Assembly (NCBI GenBank): GCA_000155435.1
Contig: DS990262.1
Coordinates: 892,459 to 956,458 of the forward strand
Direction of reading: 5' to 3'
Length of the DNA stretch: 64,000 nucleotides
Source of the DNA: Clostridiales bacterium 1_7_47FAA
GTDB lineage: Bacteria > Bacillota > Clostridia > Lachnospirales > Lachnospiraceae
The notes beneath the pieces were generated by a model. It searched no databases. It was not told the origin of the DNA and worked only from the letters and a program-made list of their open reading frames with translations. Shown one piece after another: positions 42,585-50,989 of the stretch. The translations under genes and the position numbers were made by a program. The number at the start of each line of letters is the position of its first letter. Position 1 is the first letter of the stretch.

Positions 42585-44300
42585 TTGAAAAGCAGAATAA
42601 GTTGGCTGACAAGGATTGTACTGTTCAGCCTGTGTTTTTTGATCATGTCGGTTCCAGCGTATGCGGCAGGGGAAGGTAATGTGGACGGCGGAGGCGGCAG
42701 CATGGGACAAGGTTCTTCGCAAAATTTTTGGTCCCCAGGTGATGAAGGGGTACGTGTATCGGTGATAAGTACAAGTGACCATAAAGTAGTAGGCACGCCT
42801 ATTGACCTTACCAATAAAAGCCCATCTGATATTAGGCTTCATTTTGGAAAGGTGAGCAAGATGTCTTATACATCAGGTCATGGAATTGGTATATCCGGTT
42901 CAAGATACCAGTACATAAGACCAGCACAGAGACTTCCTATAATTATAAGTTCACAAAGTCTGGGACCATCAAGTATTGCGGAAATAAAGCGGTACTTTAC
43001 GGACGAGCAGACGATACGTGGGATAGCAGGTTATATGGGAATAGATTTTGATATACTTATCAGCGGCGAGTACAGAATTATGATAGAGCCGATTGCGTAT
43101 GTGACATTGCAGGGAGTAAGAGTTGCTATGACAGCAACGGAAGCGGCTTTATATGATGAGGTTGCAGGCGGGGTGGTATATTCCTGGTTACGTTCAGTTA
43201 CCTTTCAAAATCTGCCCCTTGCAATGTTTCTCGAAAAATCTGATTTAGGATATCCTGCGTGGAACGGTCCAACTACCGGATTGCGTTCACATCAGGAAAT
43301 CAAAACTTCGTTGGGACTTGGAATCATACGTTTTAATGGGGAGTTGCCAGAACCATCACCGGAGGTTACGACTTTTGATTATGAATACCGCACTAACACG
43401 GAGGTTATCACCAGTATCCGCGTGAGTGGCGGTCAAAGTGATCCGGACCATAAGGTATCTGTGACATTTAAAATACAAGGGAGAAATTATAAGGTGGACA
43501 GCGTATATTATCCCGAGGGAGGAAGTCAGCTTGCCTGGGTTCGGTGGACAACACCATCTACAGAGCAGACTATGGAAATTCCAGTAACAGTAAGAGGTGG
43601 TGGCCGTACAGACAAAGGGACTATACGGGTTAAGATAGTAAACCTGGACAAGAATCCACCGCCGAATCCAGTTGCAGATGACCGTAATGACAGTTATGCG
43701 AGGCCGGCAGTTCCATCAAAGAGTCAGCAAACGTCCGCTGATTGGAGTATTTGGCGACCATACTGGTATTCTTACTGGGTATGGCATAGTGGTGACGATG
43801 ATGATGATGGATACTGGTGTGATCATGGCTGGTGGAAGTTCAATATTGATAGATATCATGCAAGTTTGAACGCAACAATGCGCGTCCAGCCAGATGATAA
43901 ATCCCCTACGGCCCATGGCAAAACATTAAAAAGCGGATACGGATTTAACGAATATGTGAACAGTTCTGTGAGCACGAATCAGTCCAGTGCCGTGACTGGA
44001 GCCCAAAATGCCGTGACGTATTTTCCGGAGTTTCAATACAAGAAATACTGGCGTTTATTGGAGCGGATGTCGGGTGGGTATCATTCCGAATTTGAGTTCA
44101 AAAAAAATCAATACAGTACATTTAAGCGGAGGACACATTTCACTCCGATATGGATGCCAGATGGCAAATATACACCCTATACATGGTTAATAGATGCCTG
44201 GACACCAGCAGGAATGTTATCACTAAACCTGACCGATAATCTGACAATCAGCGGTAATTTGTGGACGGACTGGCATATCGCACCACAGAGACTAGATTAA
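42585..44300 (+). CDS. Large secreted protein of unknown family, Tad-locus associated
   Basis: 571 residues from TTG 42585 (AAAGGAGAACATTTGGGAA upstream). Signal peptide SWLTRIVLFSLCFLIMSVPAYAAG. The mature part is beta-rich with GGGRTDKGTIRVKIVNLDKN (an Ig/fibronectin-like strand pattern) around 335-360. A highly aromatic stretch (WSIWRPYWYSYWVWHSGD) with DDDDDGYWCDHGWW follows near 385-420. There are no sortase motif or C-terminal membrane helix. Directly downstream of the pilus genes and probably exported; candidate tip adhesin or mating factor (inference). Confidence 0.72.
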   Translation: MKSRISWLTRIVLFSLCFLIMSVPAYAAGEGNVDGGGGSMGQGSSQNFWSPGDEGVRVSVISTSDHKVVGTPIDLTNKSPSDIRLHFGKVSKMSYTSGHGIGISGSRYQYIRPAQRLPIIISSQSLGPSSIAEIKRYFTDEQTIRGIAGYMGIDFDILISGEYRIMIEPIAYVTLQGVRVAMTATEAALYDEVAGGVVYSWLRSVTFQNLPLAMFLEKSDLGYPAWNGPTTGLRSHQEIKTSLGLGIIRFNGELPEPSPEVTTFDYEYRTNTEVITSIRVSGGQSDPDHKVSVTFKIQGRNYKVDSVYYPEGGSQLAWVRWTTPSTEQTMEIPVTVRGGGRTDKGTIRVKIVNLDKNPPPNPVADDRNDSYARPAVPSKSQQTSADWSIWRPYWYSYWVWHSGDDDDDGYWCDHGWWKFNIDRYHASLNATMRVQPDDKSPTAHGKTLKSGYGFNEYVNSSVSTNQSSAVTGAQNAVTYFPEFQYKKYWRLLERMSGGYHSEFEFKKNQYSTFKRRTHFTPIWMPDGKYTPYTWLIDAWTPAGMLSLNLTDNLTISGNLWTDWHIAPQRLD

Positions 44301-44331
44301 AAAATAAAGTAAAAATAAATAAACAGTTACC

Positions 44332-44363
44332 AAAGAGGGAGACGCAGAGATCTTCCTCTTTTT
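44332..44363 (+). terminator. Intrinsic terminator
   Basis: AAAGAGGGAGA / TCTTCCTCTTT stem with T tail, 31 bases after the secreted-protein stop. Confidence 0.75.
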
Positions 44364-44387
44364 GTTATTAGGAAGGAATGAAGTGGC

Positions 44388-45041
44388 ATGTACGATAAAA
44401 ACAAAACTTTGGATACCCTGAAAAATGAAATCTTCTTGTCAAAAGACAACCTGTATCTAGCGGAGGAAGCGTTAAATTCTGATCAGATACCCTATGAAAC
44501 GGTAAAGAAGATTATGGAGGTTGGAGGATATAGAAATAAAATAAATGCTTTGCGCAAAGCGTATTTGATGGGTGTAAATTTTGACAACCTTATCGGTCTT
44601 GTACATGATTCAGACGGCCCGGAGGAAATCAGGTCAATAGCTGGGGCACTGGAACGGAAACTGGAAATCCAGAAAATTCAGATTGTGGCAGATGGAAAAC
44701 ACGATTACAGACAAATGGATTTAGTGTTTTATGGGTTTTATACTGGCAGAAGCATACAGGAAATGGAACTGGCAACAGATAACCGGTTTGATGAAGAGCA
44801 GATTGAAGAAATCCTGTCGGGTTTTCGCTATGGGCTTGCCTATGAACAGGTGGCATTTTATGCGAAAGAAGAATTTGATTGTTACCAGATGCGGACCATA
44901 AAAAGGGCGTTTCTGTACGATAATCTGACAGTGGAGGAGGCGGCAATATTTGCTTTACCCAGTAATAACACAAAGAAAATGCGCCAGGAGATTAGAAAGA
45001 TAGTAGCACAGCGCGGTAAAACAAAGAAATCCAATCTGTAA
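44388..45041 (+). CDS. Uncharacterised helical-repeat protein (217 aa)
   Basis: Starts MYDKNKTLDTLKNEIFLSK. The body is helical with a repeated pattern of 'ALxxAYLMGVxFDxLIGLVHD' / 'MDLVFYGFYTGRSIQEMEL' / 'GFRYGLAYEQVAFYAK' / 'IKRAFLYDNLTVEEAAIFA', about 40-50 residues apart, suggesting alpha-helical repeats. No known family recognised. GGAAGGAATGAAGTGGC precedes ATG 44388. Confidence 0.68.
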   Translation: MYDKNKTLDTLKNEIFLSKDNLYLAEEALNSDQIPYETVKKIMEVGGYRNKINALRKAYLMGVNFDNLIGLVHDSDGPEEIRSIAGALERKLEIQKIQIVADGKHDYRQMDLVFYGFYTGRSIQEMELATDNRFDEEQIEEILSGFRYGLAYEQVAFYAKEEFDCYQMRTIKRAFLYDNLTVEEAAIFALPSNNTKKMRQEIRKIVAQRGKTKKSNL

Positions 45042-45061
45042 TCGTGAGAAAGGATAAACAC

Positions 45062-45391
45062 ATGGAGAAAGAAGCAATGGAAGATATCCTGCGATTGGCA
45101 GAGGATGTAAGCAGCCTTGTGATGGACCTTGGACCATTTGGGCTTACGGACGAAGATGAAGTAAAAAAAACACCGCAGGACCGGATACATGAGACATATC
45201 AATGGCTGTCCGAACCAAAGGGCTGTAAAGAAGCGTCCGAGTATTTTAAGGAATTGCTTGCAATACTGGATAAGACGGACGCAGAGTATCAAAGAATCGC
45301 TGATATATGTGAAAGAATCCATAAGGTCCAGGAAATAAAGCCATGGAAAGAAAAAGTAACTGTTAGAAACAGTCCCAGCTGTCGCAGATGA
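45062..45391 (+). CDS. Uncharacterised 109-aa protein
   Basis: ATG 45062 (GAGAAAGGATAAACAC) is preferred to GTG 45044. MEKEAMEDILRLAEDVSSLV starts an acidic helical protein with coiled-coil character (YFKELLAILDKTDAEYQRIADICERIHKVQE). Function unknown. The 161-bp gap after it contains a small AGAGG/CCTCT hairpin near 45455 and AAAAGGAGG at 45499. Confidence 0.6.
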   Translation: MEKEAMEDILRLAEDVSSLVMDLGPFGLTDEDEVKKTPQDRIHETYQWLSEPKGCKEASEYFKELLAILDKTDAEYQRIADICERIHKVQEIKPWKEKVTVRNSPSCRR

Positions 45392-45552
45392 CCAGGGCCT
45401 GGATATGTCCATAATATAGGACAGATTAAGGAAACAGAATCCCTTCAAGTAGAGAGGTTTCATAGATTCCTCTGGTAAAAATCTAAATAGAAATGCAAAA
45501 AGGAGGGATAAGAAGTTGTGGCCACGTAAAACGATAGTCTCTTCGACGCTTA

Positions 45553-46413
45553 TTGGATTTAGAGACGAAGAGCATTGAACGGATTAAATTAGCAAGTGAA
45601 ATGTCAAAGAGGTACTATGATGCCCCCATAATCTGTACTTACAGTGGGGGCAAGGATTCTGACGTACTTCTGGATTTGTTTATCCGGTCAGGAGTTGAAT
45701 TTGAGGCCCACAATTCTCATACAACAGTCGATGCTCCCGATACGGTGTACTATATCAGGGAGAAATTTCGAGGTTTAAAAGAAAAGGGAATCCCATGTAT
45801 TATCCATATGCCGCCACTGAGCATGTGGCAGTTGATTGTCAAAAAGAAGATGCCGCCCACCAGGATGCAGCGTTACTGTTGTGAAATCCTAAAAGAGAAC
45901 ACAACACCGGACAGACTGGTATCAACAGGTGTGCGCTGGGACGAAAGCACCAAACGGTCCAAAAGGGGACAGTTAGAAGCGGCTGCCCCAAAAGTCGAGA
46001 ATAGGATTACTCTGATGAACGACAACGATGATAAGCGGCTGGTTATTGAGCGGTGTGCAATCCGTGGCAGGGTAGTGTCCAACCCAATCATTGACTGGAC
46101 ACATAAAGACATCTGGGATTATATCCGTTCCAACCATATGCCTTATAATCCGCTTTATGATATGGGTTATAAAAGAGTTGGCTGTGTAGGGTGCCCGATG
46201 GCTGGAAAAAACCGCTACAAAGAGTTTGCTGACTTCCCAAAGTATAAGGCAGCTTATATCCGGGCGTTTGATAAAATGTTAGTGGCAATCCATGCGGCGG
46301 GGAAACCTACTAAGTGGAAGAACGGAGAGGACGTGTTCCGGTGGTGGATGGAGGATAAAAATGTAGAGGGACAGTTGTGCCTCGCGGATTTTATGGACAT
46401 GGGACCAGACTAA
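45553..46413 (+). CDS. Phosphoadenosine phosphosulfate reductase-family PP-loop protein
   Basis: 286 residues from TTG 45553. PP-loop CTYSGGKDSDVLL near 30-40, VDAPDTVYYIREKF, conserved Cys in MQRYCCEILKE, and a C-terminal Cys pair in VGCVGCPMAG. The PP-loop ATP pyrophosphatase fold plus four Cys is like phage/element 'PAPS reductase' proteins and DndC-type sulfur-transfer enzymes. True sulfate assimilation is unlikely in this setting; a DNA, RNA or cofactor modification role is plausible (inference). An out-of-frame TTG at 45514 with AAAAGGAGGG could make a 20-aa leader overlapping the start. Confidence 0.8.
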   Translation: MDLETKSIERIKLASEMSKRYYDAPIICTYSGGKDSDVLLDLFIRSGVEFEAHNSHTTVDAPDTVYYIREKFRGLKEKGIPCIIHMPPLSMWQLIVKKKMPPTRMQRYCCEILKENTTPDRLVSTGVRWDESTKRSKRGQLEAAAPKVENRITLMNDNDDKRLVIERCAIRGRVVSNPIIDWTHKDIWDYIRSNHMPYNPLYDMGYKRVGCVGCPMAGKNRYKEFADFPKYKAAYIRAFDKMLVAIHAAGKPTKWKNGEDVFRWWMEDKNVEGQLCLADFMDMGPD

Positions 46414-46475
46414 AACAATAAATCAACAACAGGAGGTTTACGTTCCAACCGGAACTAATTTATATAAAAAAGTGA

Positions 46476-46952
46476 ATGAAAGCAGTACCGATTGAGTTAA
46501 AGGCGGCAAATGAATATGTCGCGCAGAATCATAGGCATCATAGCCCTGTATACCGGGACAAATTCCGTGTCGCATGTACTGAGCATGGCAGAATATGTGG
46601 CGTGATACAGTGCGGCAGGCCAGTATCCAGGCATTTAGACGATGGAAAAACGCTGGAAGTAACGCGTTGCTGCACAGACGGTACAGCCAATGCCTGTAGC
46701 TTCCTATACGGGCGGGTAGCCCGGATTGCAAAAGAGATGGGATATGAGCGGATTATCACTTATATCCTTATCTCTGAATCCGGTGCTTCCTTAAAAGCGG
46801 CAGGGTGGGAATGTGAGAAAGAGATTGCAGGGGGCGGCTCCTGGGATACACCTGCCAGGCGCAGACATACAACAGCACCGCAATGTAAAAAGCAAAGATG
46901 GATGAAAAATTTGTGTAAAGAAGGTGATGAGAGTCGAGAATCGGAATTATAG
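46476..46952 (+). CDS. XF1762-like GNAT-fold protein
   Basis: 158 residues. MKAVPIELKAANEYVAQNHR, then ICGVIQCGRPVSRHLDDG, LEVTRCCTDGTANACSFLYGRVARIAKEMGYERIITYIL and SLKAAGWECE follow the 'XF1762 family N-acetyltransferase-like' pattern known from phages and elements. No clear ribosome site. The gene ends inside the coding part of the next radical SAM protein, so translation is coupled. Confidence 0.75.
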   Translation: MKAVPIELKAANEYVAQNHRHHSPVYRDKFRVACTEHGRICGVIQCGRPVSRHLDDGKTLEVTRCCTDGTANACSFLYGRVARIAKEMGYERIITYILISESGASLKAAGWECEKEIAGGGSWDTPARRRHTTAPQCKKQRWMKNLCKEGDESRESEL

Positions 46953-48019
46953 ATGCTGATTTATTGGATAAGAACAGGCACCGCATGCCGAATCTGGCAT
47001 GCATGAAGATCAGCGGATTCCATAAGCAGATGGGGGATCAGATACATTTGCTGACGGAGTATTCAGGCTTCAATGAGTTTGATAAGGTATATCTGTCAAA
47101 GGTCTTTACGGCTACGAGGTATCCGCCGGAAGTCTTAAAGATGGAGAATGTAGAATATGGAGGTACTGGGTTTTATTTAGACCAGGCTCCCGAGCTGCCC
47201 TACGAAATAGAGCATGCCATGCCGGATTACAGTCTGTATGCGGATTGGCTTAAAGGTAAGGGAGAAGAAGGAAAAAAGAGTAAGAAGTATAAGTATTATC
47301 GGGATTATTCTATTGGGTTTTTAACAAGGGGCTGCTTTAGGCAATGCCCTTTTTGTGTGAACAAAAATAAAACGGTATCCGTTCCTGCAAGCCCAGTGTA
47401 CGAATTTTACAATCCACAGAAAAAGAAGATCTGTCTGCTGGATGATAATTTTCTGGCATGTGGGGAGTGGAGTGCATTATTGGGACAACTACGGGAAACC
47501 GGCCGTCCGGTCCAGTTCCGGCAAGGACTGGATATCAGGCTGATTACCAGGCAAAAATCCAGGGAACTGGCATCTTGTAGATTGGATGGCGACTTATTAT
47601 TTGCCTTTGACAATATCAAGGATAAAGAAACAGTCATAGAAAAGATGAAGATCATAAACCCAATATTCCAGGAATCAAAAAGGATCAAGTTCTATGTATT
47701 AACTGGGTTTGATGCAGATGGAAGATATGACTGGACTTTCTGGAAACAGGATATCTTACAGGCATTTGAGCGTATCCGGATTCTAATGGGGGTGCGTGCG
47801 TATCCATATATCATGCGGTATGAGAAATATCAGGAATCACCTTACCGGGGAATGTATGTAAACCTGTCCAGGTGGTGTAACCAGCCCCAGATGTATAAGC
47901 AGATGAGCTTCCGTGAATTTTGCCACTTGTCAAAAGAAGGGAGCGCCTGCAGAACGTATCTGGAGGAGTATGAAAGAGACTTTCCGGAAATCAGCAGTTA
48001 TTTTGACATGAAATTTTAA
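46931..48019 (+). CDS. Radical SAM protein with uncertain start
   Basis: The first standard start is TTG 46964, but in-frame codons from 46931 read ESRIGIIDADLLDKNRHRM, which matches the IGIIDAD-type N-terminus of this family before PNLACMKISGFHKQMGD. There is no ATG/GTG/TTG between the upstream TGA (46928) and 46964. Radical SAM motif CFRQCPFC (Cx3Cx2C) about 130 residues on; ICLLDDNFLACGEW and FRQGLDIRLITR follow the B12-domain radical SAM pattern. Part of a cassette with the PAPS-reductase-like and GNAT genes. The substrate is unknown. Confidence 0.78.
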   Translation, partial: ESRIGIIDADLLDKNRHRMPNLACMKISGFHKQMGDQIHLLTEYSGFNEFDKVYLSKVFTATRYPPEVLKMENVEYGGTGFYLDQAPELPYEIEHAMPDYSLYADWLKGKGEEGKKSKKYKYYRDYSIGFLTRGCFRQCPFCVNKNKTVSVPASPVYEFYNPQKKKICLLDDNFLACGEWSALLGQLRETGRPVQFRQGLDIRLITRQKSRELASCRLDGDLLFAFDNIKDKETVIEKMKIINPIFQESKRIKFYVLTGFDADGRYDWTFWKQDILQAFERIRILMGVRAYPYIMRYEKYQESPYRGMYVNLSRWCNQPQMYKQMSFREFCHLSKEGSACRTYLEEYERDFPEISSYFDMKF

Positions 48020-48042
48020 ACTCTGATTCAGGAGGTGGTGCT

Positions 48043-49047
48043 ATGAAGTTTACAGATGAAGAATTAGAGATAGCCAGAAGCGTGGACCTGGTGTCTATTG
48101 CTGAAAGGCAGGGCTTCACGGTGAAGCGGGTAGGCAGTTACTATACATTGAAAGAACATGATTCTATAAGGATTAAAAATCGTAGGAGCTGGCTGCGTTT
48201 TTCCGTACCCGAGGGCCAGGACGGTCACAACGGGGATAACATTGAGTTTCTGAGACAATTTTGCTATATGGATTTTCGTGAGGCGGTTATCTATTTGTTG
48301 AACGAGGCCGGTTATCGGTATGAGGATAAATCATTTAAAGATGATACAAGCAGGAAAAACCACGAGAGAAGAAAGGAAGAGCAAAATAAAGAACAAGAAG
48401 GGAAAGGGGAGTTTGTGCTTCCCGAACCAAACGACAATTATCGGAGGTTATATGCCTATCTGTTAAAAACGCGCTGCCTGAGCAAAGAAGTAGTTGACTG
48501 GTTCGTTAAAAAAAAGCTGATTTATGAAACACGCAGATATCATAACGTGGTTTTTATTGGCAGGGATTCCTTTGGTACAGCACGGTTTGCCAGTATGAGG
48601 GGAACGGTGGATAATTATGGAAACCCGTTTAAAGGGGACGTGGAGAACAACGATAAAACCTATGGTTTCAATGTAAGAAACAAGAAAAATAAAGAAGTCA
48701 AGGTATTTGAGGCAGCCATTGACCTGATGTCTTATATGGATTATAAGCGTGATGGGCAGTCAAACAAGTTGGCATTAGGGTCAACCTGGGACGGGGCATT
48801 GGACCGGTTCCTGCTAGAAAATCCACAGATTAAACGAATAAGCCTGTATCTTGATAATGATAAGGCAGGCCGGAAAGCAGCGGCACTTATACGCAAGAAA
48901 TATATAGAGATGGGATATCACGTTAAAGTCCGGTTCCCGCCATATGGGAAAGATTGGAATGAATTTCTTGTTGCAGAAAGAAAAAAGGCAGTGATTCAAT
49001 ATTTGAACAGGAATAGCAATCTGGACCGGAAACAGGCAATCGGATAA
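48043..49047 (+). CDS. DUF3991/toprim-domain protein (primase-like)
   Basis: 334 residues. The N-terminal segment (EIARSVDLVSIAERQGFTV, RIKNRRSWLRFS, NIEFLRQFCYMDFREAVIYL) is a CHC2-like fold without the CxxC zinc residues, as in DUF3991. The toprim domain has KVFEAAIDLMSYM (catalytic Glu), RISLYLDNDKAGRKAA (DxD) and KDWNEFL. It probably primes or processes element DNA. CAGGAGGTGGTGCT precedes ATG 48043. Confidence 0.85.
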   Translation: MKFTDEELEIARSVDLVSIAERQGFTVKRVGSYYTLKEHDSIRIKNRRSWLRFSVPEGQDGHNGDNIEFLRQFCYMDFREAVIYLLNEAGYRYEDKSFKDDTSRKNHERRKEEQNKEQEGKGEFVLPEPNDNYRRLYAYLLKTRCLSKEVVDWFVKKKLIYETRRYHNVVFIGRDSFGTARFASMRGTVDNYGNPFKGDVENNDKTYGFNVRNKKNKEVKVFEAAIDLMSYMDYKRDGQSNKLALGSTWDGALDRFLLENPQIKRISLYLDNDKAGRKAAALIRKKYIEMGYHVKVRFPPYGKDWNEFLVAERKKAVIQYLNRNSNLDRKQAIG

Positions 49048-49070
49048 TTTCATAAAAGCAAGGAGATAGT

Positions 49071-49985
49071 ATGGATTATTTTAATTTCAAAGAAGAGTTT
49101 CTCTATCAGTTCATTGACCTGATGGAGAAAAGCAAAACGTTAGGAGCGTTGAACTTGGTTATGGAAGGACTACCAGGTGAATCAATCACAATGACTTTCA
49201 AGGATAGGTACTGCCCTATGGTCAGCATAGAGGAACTGTTTTTGAGAAGCCAGTATGAAATGCTGCCAGTCAGGATATTGGCTTCGGAGACACTGCAGGA
49301 ATTTCAGACGGCGGAAACCGGAGGTATCCGATTGAAGATGGATACGGTCAAGAATCCATTGTTTGTAGAGTTCCATGCAGTGAATGCAAACAAATACCAG
49401 ATGAGGCTGGAAGAATTGGAGCTGCCGTATACCAGACTGGGAGATATGTGTATCTTTTATCGGTTCCGTGTGAAAGAGGAAAGTGAAAAACTTGTATACA
49501 CCATGCCCGTAGATGAAGAGGACTTACAGCGGTGGGGAATGCATGTAGATCAACTGCATGCGTGCGTGTCAGACAATGCTTTCTCCCAGTATAGTGTGCA
49601 GATTGAACCGGTTGCAGCCGTTATACGGGAAGGCTTGGAGGCAGGCTTTACGCTTGGGAGAGGAAAGATTACAAATGAACGCGCAAGTGCCTGGCGGCTG
49701 ACAGGTCCGGGAGGCGCGGCAGGCATGCTTTATAGGAATATTCTGGATGAATTTGCAGAAATGGTCAACACGGATCTGTACCTGCTTCCAGTAACAGCAG
49801 AGGAAACCGCTATATATGCCGCCGACCAGTATACACCTGCTGACCTTCAGATGCGTCTCGAAAGAAAAAAATCCTTAAAGGGATTTGTAAGCCATCCGTT
49901 GTCAGAGTCGGTTTTGTATTATAGTCTCAAGAGTAAAACCCTGACGGTGCACCAGTCTTCATTGGTGAAAAAAACCCTGGTCTAA
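49071..49985 (+). CDS. DUF5688-family protein (paralogue 1 of 8)
   Basis: 304 residues. Family marks: an N-terminal ~60-residue helix/strand part, then LELPYTRLGDMCIFYRF around residue 120, and GPGGAAGMLYRNILDEFAEM with LYLLPVTAEETAIY near the end. This 'GDMxxxxxF ... GAxxLY ... LPxxxxExxI' frame is shared by the next seven genes. Cytoplasmic, no catalytic motif visible. DUF5688 is common on Clostridial integrative elements; function unknown. AAGGAGATAGT precedes ATG 49071. Confidence 0.78.
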   Translation: MDYFNFKEEFLYQFIDLMEKSKTLGALNLVMEGLPGESITMTFKDRYCPMVSIEELFLRSQYEMLPVRILASETLQEFQTAETGGIRLKMDTVKNPLFVEFHAVNANKYQMRLEELELPYTRLGDMCIFYRFRVKEESEKLVYTMPVDEEDLQRWGMHVDQLHACVSDNAFSQYSVQIEPVAAVIREGLEAGFTLGRGKITNERASAWRLTGPGGAAGMLYRNILDEFAEMVNTDLYLLPVTAEETAIYAADQYTPADLQMRLERKKSLKGFVSHPLSESVLYYSLKSKTLTVHQSSLVKKTLV

Positions 49986-50045
49986 GAGTCGGTACGGGAG
50001 TCTACAGATGCAGGAAATGGTAAATAGACGAAGAGGAGAACCAAA

Positions 50046-50939
50046 ATGCGCGAATATGATGAAAACCATGCATATGAGGAAGTCCGGGAGGATTTCATTA
50101 AAGAATATAAGGCACAGCTAGAACGCAGAGGAAATGGGGAGAAGTTGGAAATAGTGGCGGAAGGTACTCCTTTTGAATCCTTTACATACAAAGGGAATGG
50201 ACCTTTATTATGTACCAGTATCTCTATGGAACTGGTGTACAGAAATTGCTATATTTTTGCCATTCGAGAGATTGATGAGGCCGTATCTACTATCTTGGAG
50301 ATTCAGGATGAGGCAGAATGGATATCCCCGGAGCGGCTGGAACAACTGGAACATGTAATAGTGTTTCCGGTAAATCTATCACATTGCAGGGATAAGCTGG
50401 AAGAAAATGATATTGCATATTTTCCCTTCGAAGATATGGCGATCACTTATCAATTCTGCATTGAGGACAATGAGAGGTCGTATCGCAGGGATGTTACAAG
50501 GGAATGGCTGAATAGGCAGGGGATAAATGCAAAGGAACTCTTTGAAAAAGTAAGGTATAAAGACCTGGAGCAAATTTGGGGCGAAATTAAAACCATAGAG
50601 CAGGTGGGAAAAAAATCAGAGGATTCACAGCAGGCTGCTTTGTATGGCGTCAATGGCTTTGGTGCTGCCCTTTATCCAAAAGTGATGGAGCAGGTAGTAA
50701 AAAAAATGGGCAGTGAAGTGCTGATTGTACCTGAAGAAACCTATACGGCTTATATTCAGACACCGGATATTATGAGTGCTGCAAAACTGCAAGAAGAATT
50801 ACAGGAGGACAATCGTGTGAAACTGGTGACTGGCGATAGGCACCTTGTACTTTCTGGGAAGATATTTAAGTACGATACCGGCAGGAAAAACCTGGTCCCG
50901 GCAATGGAACATACCATTGAAAAGCATAGAGTGAAATGA
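50046..50939 (+). CDS. DUF5688-family protein (paralogue 2)
   Basis: 297 residues. MREYDENHAYEEVREDFIKE at the start, LEENDIAYFPFEDMAITYQF in the middle and GVNGFGAALYPKVMEQ with VLIVPEETYTAYI near the end. Most similar to paralogue 3 (shared AEGTPFE, MELVY.NCY and ELFEKVRYKD), so this pair is a recent duplication. AAGAGGAGAACC precedes ATG 50046. Confidence 0.82.
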   Translation: MREYDENHAYEEVREDFIKEYKAQLERRGNGEKLEIVAEGTPFESFTYKGNGPLLCTSISMELVYRNCYIFAIREIDEAVSTILEIQDEAEWISPERLEQLEHVIVFPVNLSHCRDKLEENDIAYFPFEDMAITYQFCIEDNERSYRRDVTREWLNRQGINAKELFEKVRYKDLEQIWGEIKTIEQVGKKSEDSQQAALYGVNGFGAALYPKVMEQVVKKMGSEVLIVPEETYTAYIQTPDIMSAAKLQEELQEDNRVKLVTGDRHLVLSGKIFKYDTGRKNLVPAMEHTIEKHRVK

Positions 50940-50989
50940 AAACCGCTTTAATCGGGAGAAGCGCAGACGGCCAGAAGGGAAGGAGATAG

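Noticed and set aside
44882-45463. 193-codon leftward frame
   Set aside because: It is antisense to two rightward genes with good starts and has only hydrophobic shadow composition.
45514-45576. 20-codon TTG-started leader before the PAPS-reductase-like gene
   Set aside because: A good ribosome site exists, but nothing supports a leader function; mentioned only in the gene entry.
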